From assembly GCA_017621735.1 (NCBI GenBank), contig JAGASM010000023.1:34358-98357 (forward strand): 64,000 nt of DNA, given 5' to 3'. Shown here one piece after another: positions 35,883 through 44,930 of this stretch; position 1 is the first letter of the stretch, and every line of letters begins with the position of its first letter. The notes below the pieces were generated by a model, which made no database searches, had not been told where the DNA came from, and worked only from the letters and a program-made list of their open reading frames with translations. This DNA is from Clostridia bacterium (GTDB lineage: Bacteria; Bacillota; Clostridia; Christensenellales; Borkfalkiaceae). Position numbers and translations under genes: made by a program.

Positions 35883-36836
35883 CAGTTCTCCACCCTCTTT
35901 TAAGACGGAATATACCACGCGCTCTTCTTCCGTGAGAGAAATTTCCTCCTTTTCTTCCGTTTTCATTCCGTAAGCGGATAAAATATCTTCCGCTCCCGTT
36001 GCGAGATACGCGCCTTTTTTGATGAGATCGTTACACCCGCTTCCTTGGTCGACGCCCAAATTATAGGGAAACGCAAACACGTCCCTTCCGTATTCAAGCG
36101 CAAACGACGCGGTAATAAGCGTTCCGCTCCGTCCCAACTTACCCGACACAACGAGCACGCCTTCCGTCAGTCCCGCCAAAATGCGGTTGCGCGCATGAAA
36201 ATGATGTTTGCGAAGGGAGGTTTTGAGAGGATATTCGCTGAGAAGAAGTCCCTTTTCCGCCACCCGTTCTTTTAGGGAGGCATGCCCCGCGGGATAACAC
36301 CCGTCCAGTCCTTGCGGAAGGACGCAAATTAAATTTCCGCTTTCAAGCGCGCCGTCCACGGCGGCACGGTCGCCGCCCTCTGCAAACCCCGTAACGACAA
36401 CGAAATTTTTAGAAAGCACGCCCGAAATGAGTTTTGTTTGTTTTTCCGCCCAAGGGGGCGTAATCCGCGAACCGACGATTGCAAACTTCCGTTTTGTAAG
36501 CAGTTCCCGATTTCCGCGCCCGTACAAAACAAGGGGAGGATCGGGAATTTGTTTTAAGCAAAACGGGTAGTCGTCCGAACAAACGGTAACGGCAAAAATA
36601 CCATACCGCTCCATGTTTGCGATCTCCCGTTCCGCTTCCGCCTCACGGATTTGGGGGTTACTCATATATACCCGCGATTTTTCCGACTTTATCACCGATT
36701 GAGAAATTTCCTCCCAAAAGGGAAACAGGCGGGACGGATCTTTTGCCGCGCGCAAAAGCGCGACCTTTTCCCGCTCGTCCAAAAAAGTTCGCGTGCATAA
36801 CCAAATGATTGCCCGTTCTTCCGCCGTATATGCCAT
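35760..36836 (-). CDS. dprA: DprA/Smf DNA-processing protein
   Basis: 358 residues: the Rossmann core with FAIVGSRITPPWAEKQTKLI, GFAEGGDRAAVDGAL and SGTLITASFALEYGRDVFAF, and a C-terminal winged-helix domain (about 290-358). DprA loads RecA onto incoming single-stranded DNA in transformation. ComM (36840-38363), also linked to transformation, ends 3 bp before its start. The terminal domain is partly duplicated downstream. Confidence 0.95.
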   Translation of the reverse strand: MAYTAEERAIIWLCTRTFLDEREKVALLRAAKDPSRLFPFWEEISQSVIKSEKSRVYMSNPQIREAEAEREIANMERYGIFAVTVCSDDYPFCLKQIPDPPLVLYGRGNRELLTKRKFAIVGSRITPPWAEKQTKLISGVLSKNFVVVTGFAEGGDRAAVDGALESGNLICVLPQGLDGCYPAGHASLKERVAEKGLLLSEYPLKTSLRKHHFHARNRILAGLTEGVLVVSGKLGRSGTLITASFALEYGRDVFAFPYNLGVDQGSGCNDLIKKGAYLATGAEDILSAYGMKTEEKEEISLTEEERVVYSVLKEGGELHATVIAERAGLQVYEIAAVLSSLEMKNLVVRAGGNRYAAI

Positions 36837-36839
36837 AAA

Positions 36840-38363
36840 TCAACCTAATTTATCGTAAATGCGGTAAGATACCGCCTCGTAAACGTGCTTGGGAAGGATA
36901 TTCTCGCTTCCGTCCAAATCGGCAATCGTACGCGCCACTTTAATAATTCGCGCACGGGCACGCGCAGAAAGTTTCATCTTTTCAAACGCAGCGCGTAAAA
37001 TGCGATCCCCTTCCTCCGAAAGGGTGCAAAATTCTCGAATTTCCTTTTCGCCCATGTCCGCGTTGGTGGAAACGGAGCGTCCCTCAAAGCGGTTACGCTG
37101 AATTTCCCGCGCTTTGTCCACCCGTTCTTTCACCGACTGCGAAGACTCCTGCTTTTGGGTAGATACCAAATCGTCGTACTTGATGGAATCCACTTCCACC
37201 TGCAAATCGATACGGTCTAACATCGGGCCGGAAACGCGCGCGCGGTAACGGCGGATTTCCGCAGGAGAACACGAACAGGTGAGTTCCGCCGAGCCGTAAT
37301 TTCCGCACGGGCAAGGGTTCATGCTCGCGCAAAGCATAAAGCGGGCGGGATAGGTAACGACGCCGGAAGAACGCGCAATGGTGATCACCCCGTCCTCAAG
37401 CGGTTGACGGAGTGCCTCCAACGTCGAACGCTTGTACTCGGGCAATTCGTCGAGGAAGAGAACGCCTCCGTGCGCAAGGGAAATTTCCCCGGGGTGCACG
37501 TTGCGGTTTCCGCCCCCGCACATGGATACCGTCGTCGCCGTATGGTGAGGAGTACGGAAGGGGCGTTCCGTAACAATCCCCTCTTCTCCGAGCGTCCCTG
37601 CAACCGAATGGATTTTGGTAATTTCGAGCGCTTCGTCAAACGTCATGTCGGGCATGACGGTAGGAAGACAGCGTGCGAGCATCGTTTTTCCCGTTCCGGG
37701 AGGCCCTACCATGAGCAAATTGTGTCCTCCCGATACGGCAATTTCGAGCGCGCGGCGCGCAACGGGTTGCCCCTTTACGTAAGCGAGATCCGCTCCCGCG
37801 TTTCCGCTTTTGCGGACGATAAAATCGGACGTTTGGATCGGCTCGATCGGCGCGTGTCCCGAAAGGTGATTGACGACTTCCGCAAGATTGTTTGCCGCGA
37901 TAATTTCCGCGCCGCCCAAAAAGCGCGCTTCCTTTGCGTTGGCTGCGGGAATGATAAATTTATTGTATCCGTGTCCCTTTGCGGAAATGAGAATGGGCAA
38001 CACCCCGCTAATCGGGCGCAAATCGCCGTTTAAGGCAAGTTCGCCCAAAAAGACCGTATCCGTAAGATCGCGACCAACGAGTTGTTCCGTCGCTTTCAAT
38101 AGACAAATCGCAATGGCAAGGTCAAATGCCGCTCCTTGCTTTTTTTGATCGGCAGGCGCAAAATTGACGGTGATTTTATGGAGCGGGAACAACAGTCCGC
38201 TGTTTTTTAACGCCGAACGGACGCGTTCTTTCGATTCTTTCACCGCCGTATCGGGAAGCCCTACCATCTCGTACGAAGGCACCCCGCGGTTGATATCCGT
38301 TTCTACCTCGATAGGATGCCCTTCTAACCCTTGCAGCGTATAACTGATGACCTTTGCAATCAT
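36840..38363 (-). CDS. comM: ComM/YifB family AAA+ ATPase
   Basis: 507 residues: an N-terminal Lon-protease-like fold (PSYEMVGLPDTAVKESKERV), Walker A GPPGTGKTM and a Mg-chelatase-like AAA domain (VLFLDELPEYKRSTLEALRQ), with a cysteine cluster CPCGNYGSAELTCSC. In Vibrio ComM is a hexameric helicase for branch migration during transformation. It is cotranscribed with dprA. Confidence 0.95.
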   Translation of the reverse strand: MIAKVISYTLQGLEGHPIEVETDINRGVPSYEMVGLPDTAVKESKERVRSALKNSGLLFPLHKITVNFAPADQKKQGAAFDLAIAICLLKATEQLVGRDLTDTVFLGELALNGDLRPISGVLPILISAKGHGYNKFIIPAANAKEARFLGGAEIIAANNLAEVVNHLSGHAPIEPIQTSDFIVRKSGNAGADLAYVKGQPVARRALEIAVSGGHNLLMVGPPGTGKTMLARCLPTVMPDMTFDEALEITKIHSVAGTLGEEGIVTERPFRTPHHTATTVSMCGGGNRNVHPGEISLAHGGVLFLDELPEYKRSTLEALRQPLEDGVITIARSSGVVTYPARFMLCASMNPCPCGNYGSAELTCSCSPAEIRRYRARVSGPMLDRIDLQVEVDSIKYDDLVSTQKQESSQSVKERVDKAREIQRNRFEGRSVSTNADMGEKEIREFCTLSEEGDRILRAAFEKMKLSARARARIIKVARTIADLDGSENILPKHVYEAVSYRIYDKLG

Positions 38364-38381
38364 AATTTTCCCTCTTTCGTA

Positions 38382-40256
38382 TTAACCGAATAACGTTACG
38401 AATACCCAGTTGGGCATCGGAATAGAAAAGATAAACGGCGTAAGCAAGACAAAGTACACCGCCAAAAGAACGGCAACAACGATAAGAATGATCTTTCCGA
38501 CCTTGCATTCGCTCAAATCTTTTACTCCCTTTGCGGCGAGGAAGAATGCGAACACGTATGCCGTTCCGACAAAGAACACGGCGTTGCTTGCAAACGAAGC
38601 CGTAATCAAAGAAAGTGCGACCGCCGCAAGCGGAAGAAGAATCGAGCGCATTTCCGCGCGCACCTCTTTGCCCGATTGCTTGCGCACCAAAACCGTGATC
38701 AAGCGATAAACCGCATAGACGATGCCCGCGAGCGCCGCGGCAAGCGCAACGTAGTTGACGGACGCAAACGTCCGCGCGTTGATATCACCCGTGCCGACAA
38801 AGAGATTGTATGCGAGTTTGAATCCCGACTGCGGCACGGAAAGCGCGTTTTCCCCAACGAATCCGCCGGCAAACGCCTTCCACATCAGTTCAAGCAACCC
38901 AAGTTGCGGTGCGGAAGGAACGTCGTACGCTTTGACAAACACGGAATAGACGGGCAAGAATGCAAGAATGGAAACGAGCGCCGCCCCTAAAATAAGCGCC
39001 ATGCCGAACAAAAGGGGCGCGGTGGTGTTTTTATAGCGGTATTCTGCAGAAACCGCCGCCTTTGCCTCGTCCGGAAGTTCGGACGTTTCCGCTTTTTGCA
39101 TGTAATACGCCTTTGCCTTTTGTTGGCGAATCATGCCGACTACAAAGAGTGCGACGCTGCCCAAAACGGGAACGGTAAACGCACCGTTGACGCAAATGGA
39201 AAGAGCGCCAAAGATCCCCGAGAACAAAACGGGGAGCGCCGATTTGAAGTTCGCTTCTTCCATGCCTTGCGCATAAAAACGGTGCGCCAAGTAGAGGGAC
39301 GTCATCAAGAAGAAGAGTCCGAACGAAAAAGGCGTACCCACTCTTCCGAGGGTGAGCGTCAATCCGCAAAGCGCGAATAAGAGGGAGAACCAGAACGCCG
39401 CTTTATCACTCTTCGTCAAATTTTTAACGAACGCGCGTGCAACCAAAAGAGTGCCGACCGTCGCAAGGAAGGGCAAAAAGCGCAAACCGAACGGGCTCAT
39501 GCCAAAAATGATTGCCCCGATGGCGAGAAGATCAAACCCGAGCGCGTTGTACGTTCCGTCGATATGATATTTGTTTGCATTGTCAAACGCATTGCCGTTG
39601 CGCATTTCCGCAATCGTCATCATAGAATACGCTTCCTCTTCGCCAAAACGGAAGAAGGAGGATTGCGCTAAATTCGGCACGTACTGACTGTCCAAAATCG
39701 CCGACGCCTTTTCTACGTCGATTCCGTTGGACTTGTCTTTGTCTACCGTCGCTTTGATGACGGAGCCGTCGTCCGCAAGGAATACGACTTCGTTGACGAG
39801 AAGATTGCACGTCGGCGCCGTCAATTCGTAATACGGATAACTGGAAATGTTATAATTCGTTTCGGATAAGTCGTAAGGGGTAAACCAGTTGAAGGAAACC
39901 CCCTTCGCGCTTTCTTCCGTTGACGAATAGAGGTTGTCCAACTTCGCTTCGCCAAAATAAGAAGAATACCACGTCGTCGCCGAAACGGTCGAGCGGCGCA
40001 TGCGAATACTCGCCGTTTGCCCGATTTCGTTGTAAACGGTGCCGACGTTAAAATATACACCCTTTACCGAGGTCTGCTCCTCCCCCTTTTCCAACTTGAA
40101 AACGACGGTGGAGCCCTTCTTCAGTTCGTACGCCTGTCCCGTAGGTTGTACGGTACCGAGCGTAGACAAACCGACGAGAAGAAATACGAAGACGAGGATG
40201 ACGAACGCCACCGTGTACTTCGAAAAAGATTTGATTTTTTCTTTCAGTTTGCTCAT
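38382..40256 (-). CDS. GT-C type membrane glycosyltransferase with an enlarged first outer loop
   Basis: 624 residues. One N-terminal helix (15-35) is followed by about 165 extracytoplasmic residues rich in beta-type sequence. Then FRFGEEEAYSMMTIAEMRNG and a multi-helix part with IFGMSPFGLRFLPFLA recall the acidic motif and helices of GT39/PMT-like enzymes. About 11-12 helices in total. These enzymes transfer sugars from lipid carriers outside the membrane; donor and target are unknown here. It precedes comM by 18 nt. Confidence 0.7.
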   Translation of the reverse strand: MSKLKEKIKSFSKYTVAFVILVFVFLLVGLSTLGTVQPTGQAYELKKGSTVVFKLEKGEEQTSVKGVYFNVGTVYNEIGQTASIRMRRSTVSATTWYSSYFGEAKLDNLYSSTEESAKGVSFNWFTPYDLSETNYNISSYPYYELTAPTCNLLVNEVVFLADDGSVIKATVDKDKSNGIDVEKASAILDSQYVPNLAQSSFFRFGEEEAYSMMTIAEMRNGNAFDNANKYHIDGTYNALGFDLLAIGAIIFGMSPFGLRFLPFLATVGTLLVARAFVKNLTKSDKAAFWFSLLFALCGLTLTLGRVGTPFSFGLFFLMTSLYLAHRFYAQGMEEANFKSALPVLFSGIFGALSICVNGAFTVPVLGSVALFVVGMIRQQKAKAYYMQKAETSELPDEAKAAVSAEYRYKNTTAPLLFGMALILGAALVSILAFLPVYSVFVKAYDVPSAPQLGLLELMWKAFAGGFVGENALSVPQSGFKLAYNLFVGTGDINARTFASVNYVALAAALAGIVYAVYRLITVLVRKQSGKEVRAEMRSILLPLAAVALSLITASFASNAVFFVGTAYVFAFFLAAKGVKDLSECKVGKIILIVVAVLLAVYFVLLTPFIFSIPMPNWVFVTLFG

Positions 40257-40286
40257 AATGCTATTCCTTATTATATGATATTTCCT

Positions 40287-40315
40287 ATTCTAACCGAAAC
40301 GCCCCCGTTTGTAAA
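40287..40315 (-). promoter_or_regulatory. Promoter of the glycosyltransferase-comM-dprA genes
   Basis: TTTACA (40310-40315), 17-bp spacer, TAGAAT (40287-40292). AAGGA lies 8 nt before the ATG. Confidence 0.65.
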
Positions 40316-40507
40316 TAATTTTCTTATAATTTTTCCAAAAAAATTTTCCTTACTTTCCCGATTATTTTTTCGCTCCTCTCATTTTACTCCCGTCCAAACG
40401 TTCTACGTCCGACGGCTCCATAGGCGTTTCGCTTTCAAGATACGCGCTCGGCAATACGACAAGTTGCGCCGTTTGCGACGTCCTCTTCCATATGCAGCCC
40501 GCCCCTC

Positions 40508-40880
40508 TTCCGCCGTTTACCGATTGTCAATGCACAAAAAAAGACGCCGCCCTCTTCCATATGCGTCCCGCACTTGCCCGATAAAATACCTATGGCACCG
40601 CTCTTGTCCTTTCCCCTTTCGCATTTGCACAAAACTTTCTCTCCCACCGTCAAACTTTTCTTCACGTCAAAAAAACGCTCTTCCGCCGTTTACCGATTGT
40701 CAATGCACAAAAAAAGACGCCGCGCCTTCCGCATGCGTCCCGTACTTGCCCGATAAAACACCTAGGGCACCGCTCTTGTCCTTTCTCCTTTCGCATTTGC
40801 ACAAAACTTTCTCTCCCACCGTCAAACTTTTCTTCACGTCAAAAAAACGCTCTTCCGCCGTTTGCCGATTGACAATGTAC
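40508..40880. repeat. Tandem array of about 172-bp units downstream of rplS
   Basis: Two units (40508-40680 and 40681-40852) and the start of a third (40853-40880), each beginning TTCCGCCGTTTACCGATTG, are about 90% alike by eye. A further fragment (CCTCTTCCATATGC) lies at 40483. The last partial unit runs into the T-run of the rplS terminator, and the inner units keep a degenerate copy of that junction (CAATGCACAAAAAAAGACG). The array therefore seems to derive from the rplS 3' flank. The short open frames inside it look like chance. Confidence 0.88.
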
Positions 40881-40883
40881 AAA

Positions 40884-40920
40884 AAAAAGAACGGGTTGTT
40901 GACTTTCAACCCGTTCTCTT
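40884..40920 (-). terminator. rplS terminator
   Basis: Stem GAACGGGTTG, loop of eight, CAACCCGTTC; on the minus strand it is followed by TTTTTTTTG. It starts 18 nt beyond the rplS stop. Confidence 0.9.
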
Positions 40921-40937
40921 TTCTCGGTAAATACCGA

Positions 40938-41282
40938 TTACTTGTCTTCCTTAATTTTCGCCGCCTTACCCGTACGGCCTCTGAGATAGTAGAGTTTTGC
41001 TCTTCTAACCTTACCTGCTCTTACTACGGTAATGGATGCTACCTTCGGCGAATGAAGGGGAAAACATCTTTCAACGCCAACGCCGAAAGACAAACGTCTA
41101 ACGGTGAACGTTTCACGGATGCCGCCGTTTTTCTTTGCGATAACGACGCCTTCGAAATTTTGGATTCTTTCCTTGCCGCCTTCGATGATACGGTAGCCAA
41201 CCTTGACGGTATCGCCTACGTTAAACTGGGGAACGGATTCCTTCAGTCCTTCAGCTTCAATCGCCTCGATCAATCCTTTCAT
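40938..41282 (-). CDS. rplS: 50S ribosomal protein L19
   Basis: 114 residues, [20 protein letters not shown], with [20 protein letters not shown] and [20 protein letters not shown]19 sits at the subunit interface and forms a bridge to the 30S. It is transcribed alone here, with its own promoter and terminator, rather than with trmD-rimM-rpsP. Confidence 0.98.
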   Translation of the reverse strand: MKGLIEAIEAEGLKESVPQFNVGDTVKVGYRIIEGGKERIQNFEGVVIAKKNGGIRETFTVRRLSFGVGVERCFPLHSPKVASITVVRAGKVRRAKLYYLRGRTGKAAKIKEDK

Positions 41283-41379
41283 GACTTTACCTCCTGATTC
41301 ACGCGACGTTCATTCCCAAAAAATGGCAGAGGAACGCCCGAAGTCTTTGGTATTATATAGGATTTTTATAAAAAAATCA
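41283..41379 (-). promoter_or_regulatory. rplS promoter and possible L19 autoregulatory leader
   Basis: TTGATT (41374-41379), 17-bp spacer, TATAAT (41351-41356). The roughly 65-nt leader contains GCGTTC and GAACGT, which can pair around CTGCCATTTTTTGG, and ends in GGAGG before the ATG. Firmicutes often have an L19 leader in this place; I cannot confirm the fold by eye. Confidence 0.5.
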
Positions 41380-41441
41380 ACTTATTTTTCATGTTTTTTG
41401 CGATTTTTTTCGTGCATGATAAAAAAATTTATCCAAAAAGA

Positions 41442-41676
41442 CTTTTTATCGGGACGCCGCGCTTTGTACCGACGTATACGAATCTTTTCGTTCGCTCAAA
41501 CGACTTCTTGGACAAGCCTTGTTTTTCTCTCCACTCACGCCAACCTTGCTCGAAAAGGCTTTTTATCGGGACGCCGTGCCTTGCGGATCTTTTTTACGCC
41601 CGCGCGTACTCCGCGCCGCACTCTACTCGGGAAGAATTTGATAAATCCCTTGTACCGTTGCATACGAATCTTTTCG
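41442..41676. repeat. Degenerate repeats downstream of the VanW gene
   Basis: CTTTTTATCGGGACGCCG occurs at 41442 and 41559 with similar flanks (117 bp apart). A 27-bp piece of the vanW 3' end (TTGTACCGTTGCATACGAAT and onward, 41650-41676) has a diverged copy at 41464-41490. The 340-bp gap between rplS and the VanW gene thus seems to hold decayed copies of a gene 3' end. No gene is seen in it. Confidence 0.6.
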
Positions 41677-42852
41677 TATCAGCGTACGGGATAAGAGATT
41701 TCCTTTTTCGTCGTATTTTAACAAGTAACTTTCACTCGCAAGCCCCGCTTTTTCGGCACGAATTTCCTTTTCTTCCGTTCCCTCGACAATTTGCGGGGGC
41801 GGCGGATCCATCGTCATGAGCGTTACGCTCTCCGTTTGATAAACGGTTCCGTCCGGCTTGCCGTAAAATTCAAACCCTATCCCCTCTTCTTCCACGCGCA
41901 TGAGGATATATACGGGAAATTCGCGCGTGTTGACGAATTTCAAATCGCTATACTCGCTCACCATAGCGTCGAGCGACGGTTTGACGTACCCGATCGAAAG
42001 GGAGTGCGCGCGGCTTTCGGTGATTTTCATTCCCGCAAGAAGCGCGGCGTTAAAGAGAGTTGTGCTCGTTTGACAAACGCCCCCGCCGATTCCGTCCGTA
42101 AACTGTCCGTTTTGAATGACCGTCGCCATTTGAAATCCGTTTTCGGGCGTCCTGAGCCCCACTCGACCGTTAAACGAAAATTCTTCGCCCGCTTGAAGCA
42201 CCGTGCCTGCGCAGCGCGCGGCGGAAAGAAGAATGTTTTCCACACGCGGAACGTTATTCTTGTCAAAATAGGTGGTAAACGACGACAGCTTTTGCGTATA
42301 TTCCCGCAATTTTTCTTCGGAAACGTCTGCATTGCGCTCCTCGACGTTCAACGTAACCTCTTCCGCGCCCGAAGCAAGAGCGGACGTTAAATCTTGCGTT
42401 AAACGCGCGTAATTGCACGCGCGCGCCCGTTCTTCTTTGGTATACGTAAGCGTTTCGTCGGTTAAAAATACTTCCGCATTTTTCCCTTCCCGAGCGTTTT
42501 CTTTGCAGATGCGCTCCGCCTCTTCTTCCAAATCCGCCCACGTACGGGTAACGTGAACGAAGAGCGTTTCCCCTGCTTTTGCCCCCTTCAAAACGCTTTT
42601 TGCATCGCTGGAAAAGGACAGTTGCGGATAGCGGTAAACGTAATCTCCCGTCGGCGTGTGCACGGTAAGGGGCGGAAGTTCTTCCGCAATGCGGTTACCG
42701 ACCGCTTCCTCCGCCTCCGAAAGCGTCATTCCGCCGACCTCGATCCCTTGAACGACAACGCCTTCCTCGATCCGTTTTTCCATGCACCCCGAATAAAAAA
42801 ACGCGCTCCCCGAAAGGATGAGCGCGCAAACAATTTTGCATAACCGCAACAT
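41623..42852 (-). CDS. VanW family lipoprotein
   Basis: 409 residues. A signal peptide ends in a lipobox (SAFFYSGC, Cys23), so it should be lipid-anchored. The VanW core is clear (LQAGEEFSFNGRVGLRTPEN; GIGGGVCQTSTTLFNAALLA), preceded by YoaR-like peptidoglycan-binding domains (about 30-190). VanW proteins accompany some vancomycin clusters but are common envelope proteins of unknown role. No resistance genes are near. It lies 21 nt after the PHP gene. Confidence 0.9.
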   Translation of the reverse strand: MLRLCKIVCALILSGSAFFYSGCMEKRIEEGVVVQGIEVGGMTLSEAEEAVGNRIAEELPPLTVHTPTGDYVYRYPQLSFSSDAKSVLKGAKAGETLFVHVTRTWADLEEEAERICKENAREGKNAEVFLTDETLTYTKEERARACNYARLTQDLTSALASGAEEVTLNVEERNADVSEEKLREYTQKLSSFTTYFDKNNVPRVENILLSAARCAGTVLQAGEEFSFNGRVGLRTPENGFQMATVIQNGQFTDGIGGGVCQTSTTLFNAALLAGMKITESRAHSLSIGYVKPSLDAMVSEYSDLKFVNTREFPVYILMRVEEEGIGFEFYGKPDGTVYQTESVTLMTMDPPPPQIVEGTEEKEIRAEKAGLASESYLLKYDEKGNLLSRTLIRKDSYATVQGIYQILPE

Positions 42853-42873
42853 CGCATCCCCCTTTGAGGCGGA

Positions 42874-43698
42874 TTAGCGGAGTTTTAACCTCTCCATTAG
42901 CGCATGGCTCGCCTCAAAAAACGGGCTGCCGATTTGCACCTTGCCGTCGTCGAAGTGAAAATCCGAACCGCCCGTCTGCAACAAACGGTGTGCGCATGCA
43001 AGCGATTGAAAATATTCCGTCTCTCTTTGAGTATGCGTCGTATAAACACATTCTATACCGTCCAAGCCTGCCGAAACGAGGCGGGAAATAAGCGCTTCTT
43101 TTTCTTTCTCCGTCTTTTGAATACGCCCGGGGTGCGCCAAAACGGCAATGCCGCCCGTTTTGTGAATCACGTCGATCGCCTGAACGGGAGAAGGGCGCAT
43201 CAGCCCGGAATACGCGGGTTTTCCCTTTTGAAAATATCCCTCGTACAATTCCCCGACGCTCTTTCCCGTTTGTTTGGAAAACGCGCGTACTACGTGCATG
43301 GTATGCACGGGAGCGTCTTTTTTTAACCGTTCTTTTTCCACGTCGGAAAAACGGACGTTTGTCTTGAAAATTTCATTCCCCCTGCCAACCATGTCCAAGG
43401 CACGGGCAATTCCGCTCTCCTTCCTCGCTTCTAAAAAGTCCGTATATGCGCCGTTTCGCGCGCAACCGTACCCAAGCACGTGGATTTTTACGTCTTCATA
43501 GGCGGATATCTCCCACCCGTGTACGAAGGAAAGCCCAAATTCTAAAGCGGCGCGCTGTTTTTCTTCCGCGCCTTCCATGCTGTCGTGGTCGGTGATGGAA
43601 AAGAAAGCAAGTCCCGCACGCTTTGCCCGTTCGGCAATGGCATAAGGGGAAAACAATCCGTCCGAATAGACGGAGTGAACGTGCATATCGCCCCGCAT
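42874..43698 (-). CDS. PHP-domain phosphoesterase
   Basis: 274 residues with the metal-binding motifs MHVHSVYSDG, ITDHDSMEG, GWEISAY, LAHPGRIQ and GGSDFHFDD. This subgroup includes the 3',5'-nucleoside bisphosphate phosphatase/RNase AM type (YciV), which degrades pAp and short RNA 5' ends. The exact substrate cannot be read from sequence. It lies after recF and its duplicated end. Confidence 0.88.
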   Translation of the reverse strand: MRGDMHVHSVYSDGLFSPYAIAERAKRAGLAFFSITDHDSMEGAEEKQRAALEFGLSFVHGWEISAYEDVKIHVLGYGCARNGAYTDFLEARKESGIARALDMVGRGNEIFKTNVRFSDVEKERLKKDAPVHTMHVVRAFSKQTGKSVGELYEGYFQKGKPAYSGLMRPSPVQAIDVIHKTGGIAVLAHPGRIQKTEKEKEALISRLVSAGLDGIECVYTTHTQRETEYFQSLACAHRLLQTGGSDFHFDDGKVQIGSPFFEASHALMERLKLR

Positions 43699-43706
43699 GG
43701 AGCCTC

Positions 43707-43971
43707 CTTTTATCGGACGATCTTTCCGCCCGATACCCTAATCTTATTCGTTTCCGTGCCGTAAAGCACCCGCTCCGCGTGCGTGCAAGTTAAGATACAT
43801 TGCAACCCTTCTACCCGCGCCAGCAACTTTTTGCGGAACGTCTTTTATCGGACGATCTTTCCGCCCGATACCCTAATCTTATTCGTTTCCGTGCCGTAGA
43901 GCACCCGCTCCGCGTGCGTGCAAGTTAAGATACATTGCAACCCTTCTACCCGCGCCAGCAACTTTTTGCGG
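43707..43971. repeat. Tandem duplication of the recF 3' end
   Basis: Copy A (43707-43836) and copy B (43842-43971), 130 bp each, differ at one base (A or G in GTAAAGCACC/GTAGAGCACC) and are separated by 5 bp. Copy B is the genuine end of recF; copy A repeats its last 41 codons or so and stop, downstream of the gene. The near identity means it is recent or kept alike by conversion; an assembly error should be excluded. Confidence 0.95.
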
Positions 43972-44930
43972 CGGGGCAGGTCAAGTTCACTCATTACGTC
44001 GTCTAATATCAAAACGGGCGTTTCTCCCGAAAGACGTTTGAAAATTTCCACTTCGGCAAGTTTCATCGAAAGCGCAGCCGTACGCGTTTGACCTTGGGAA
44101 GCAAACCCCTTTGCTTCTTTTCCGTCGATGAAAATACGAACGTCGTCGCGATGCGGTCCAACCGTCGTATACCCAAGACGCAAATCCCTCTCGTATGCGG
44201 CGGAGAGTTCCCCGTTCAATCTTTCCGCAATCTCCTCTTCCGTACCCTCGTATTCCTTTTCCGTCGAAAGCGTCAACCCTTCTCCCCCGTCCGTCAAAAA
44301 TGCGTGCGCTTCGCCCGCAAGCGGAGAGAGCATTTGCAAATACTCCTTTCGATGCAAGATAATCGTCGCGGCATAGCGGGAAAGTTGTTCGTCCCAAACG
44401 GGAAGCGTTTCGAGCACCATCGAAACGTCCCGCTCTTTTAAGAGGTTGTTTCTTTGGTCGAGAATTTTATGATAGCGCAAAAGTGCCGTGCAATAGGCGC
44501 GAGAAGTTTGCGAAATGGACAAGTTCAAAAACCGCCGACGCTCGTCCGGTCCGTCTTGAATGAGGCGAAGTTCCCCCGGAGAAAAAAAGACGCTGTTCAT
44601 ATTGCCGAGCAAATCGACGGCGCGCGCGATCTTATTTCCGTTGACGCGCAGTTCCCGTTTATTGTCGTAAATGTCCGCTTCGAGCAAAACGTTTCCGTAA
44701 CGGTTTTCCGCTTCCGCACGGATATAAGCATATTCCGCTCCCGTTTTGATGAGTTGGCGGTCGTGGCGAATGCGCAACGAAGCGCCCGTGCAAAGATAAA
44801 ATACGGCTTCCGCGCAGTTGGTTTTCCCCTGCGCGTTTTTGCCGAACAGCACGTTAATCCCTTCGGAAAAGGCGAACGTTTCGTCCTCGTAATTTCTAAA
44901 ATTGTGTAACGTTAATTTTTTTATGACCAT
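43845..44930 (-). CDS. recF: RecF, DNA repair and replication ATPase
   Basis: 361 residues: P-loop FGKNAQGKTN (30-39), signature FASQGQTRTAALSMKLAEVE and Walker B PVLILDDVMSELD. RecF with RecOR loads RecA at gaps. It starts 109 bp from dnaA on the opposite strand, an inverted arrangement compared with dnaA-dnaN-recF. dnaN is not in the window. No clear ribosome binding site precedes the ATG. Confidence 0.96.
   Translation of the reverse strand: MVIKKLTLHNFRNYEDETFAFSEGINVLFGKNAQGKTNCAEAVFYLCTGASLRIRHDRQLIKTGAEYAYIRAEAENRYGNVLLEADIYDNKRELRVNGNKIARAVDLLGNMNSVFFSPGELRLIQDGPDERRRFLNLSISQTSRAYCTALLRYHKILDQRNNLLKERDVSMVLETLPVWDEQLSRYAATIILHRKEYLQMLSPLAGEAHAFLTDGGEGLTLSTEKEYEGTEEEIAERLNGELSAAYERDLRLGYTTVGPHRDDVRIFIDGKEAKGFASQGQTRTAALSMKLAEVEIFKRLSGETPVLILDDVMSELDLPRRKKLLARVEGLQCILTCTHAERVLYGTETNKIRVSGGKIVR

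Noticed and set aside
40017..41297. A 426-codon plus-strand frame across the 172-bp repeats
   Set aside because: The frame crosses repeat units, a terminator and the antisense of rplS; its repeated peptide follows from the DNA repeats.
41623..42852. Vancomycin resistance determinant
   Set aside because: VanW-domain proteins are common in Clostridia; there is no vanHAX or vanRS nearby, and the ddl in the window is in an ordinary cell-wall operon.
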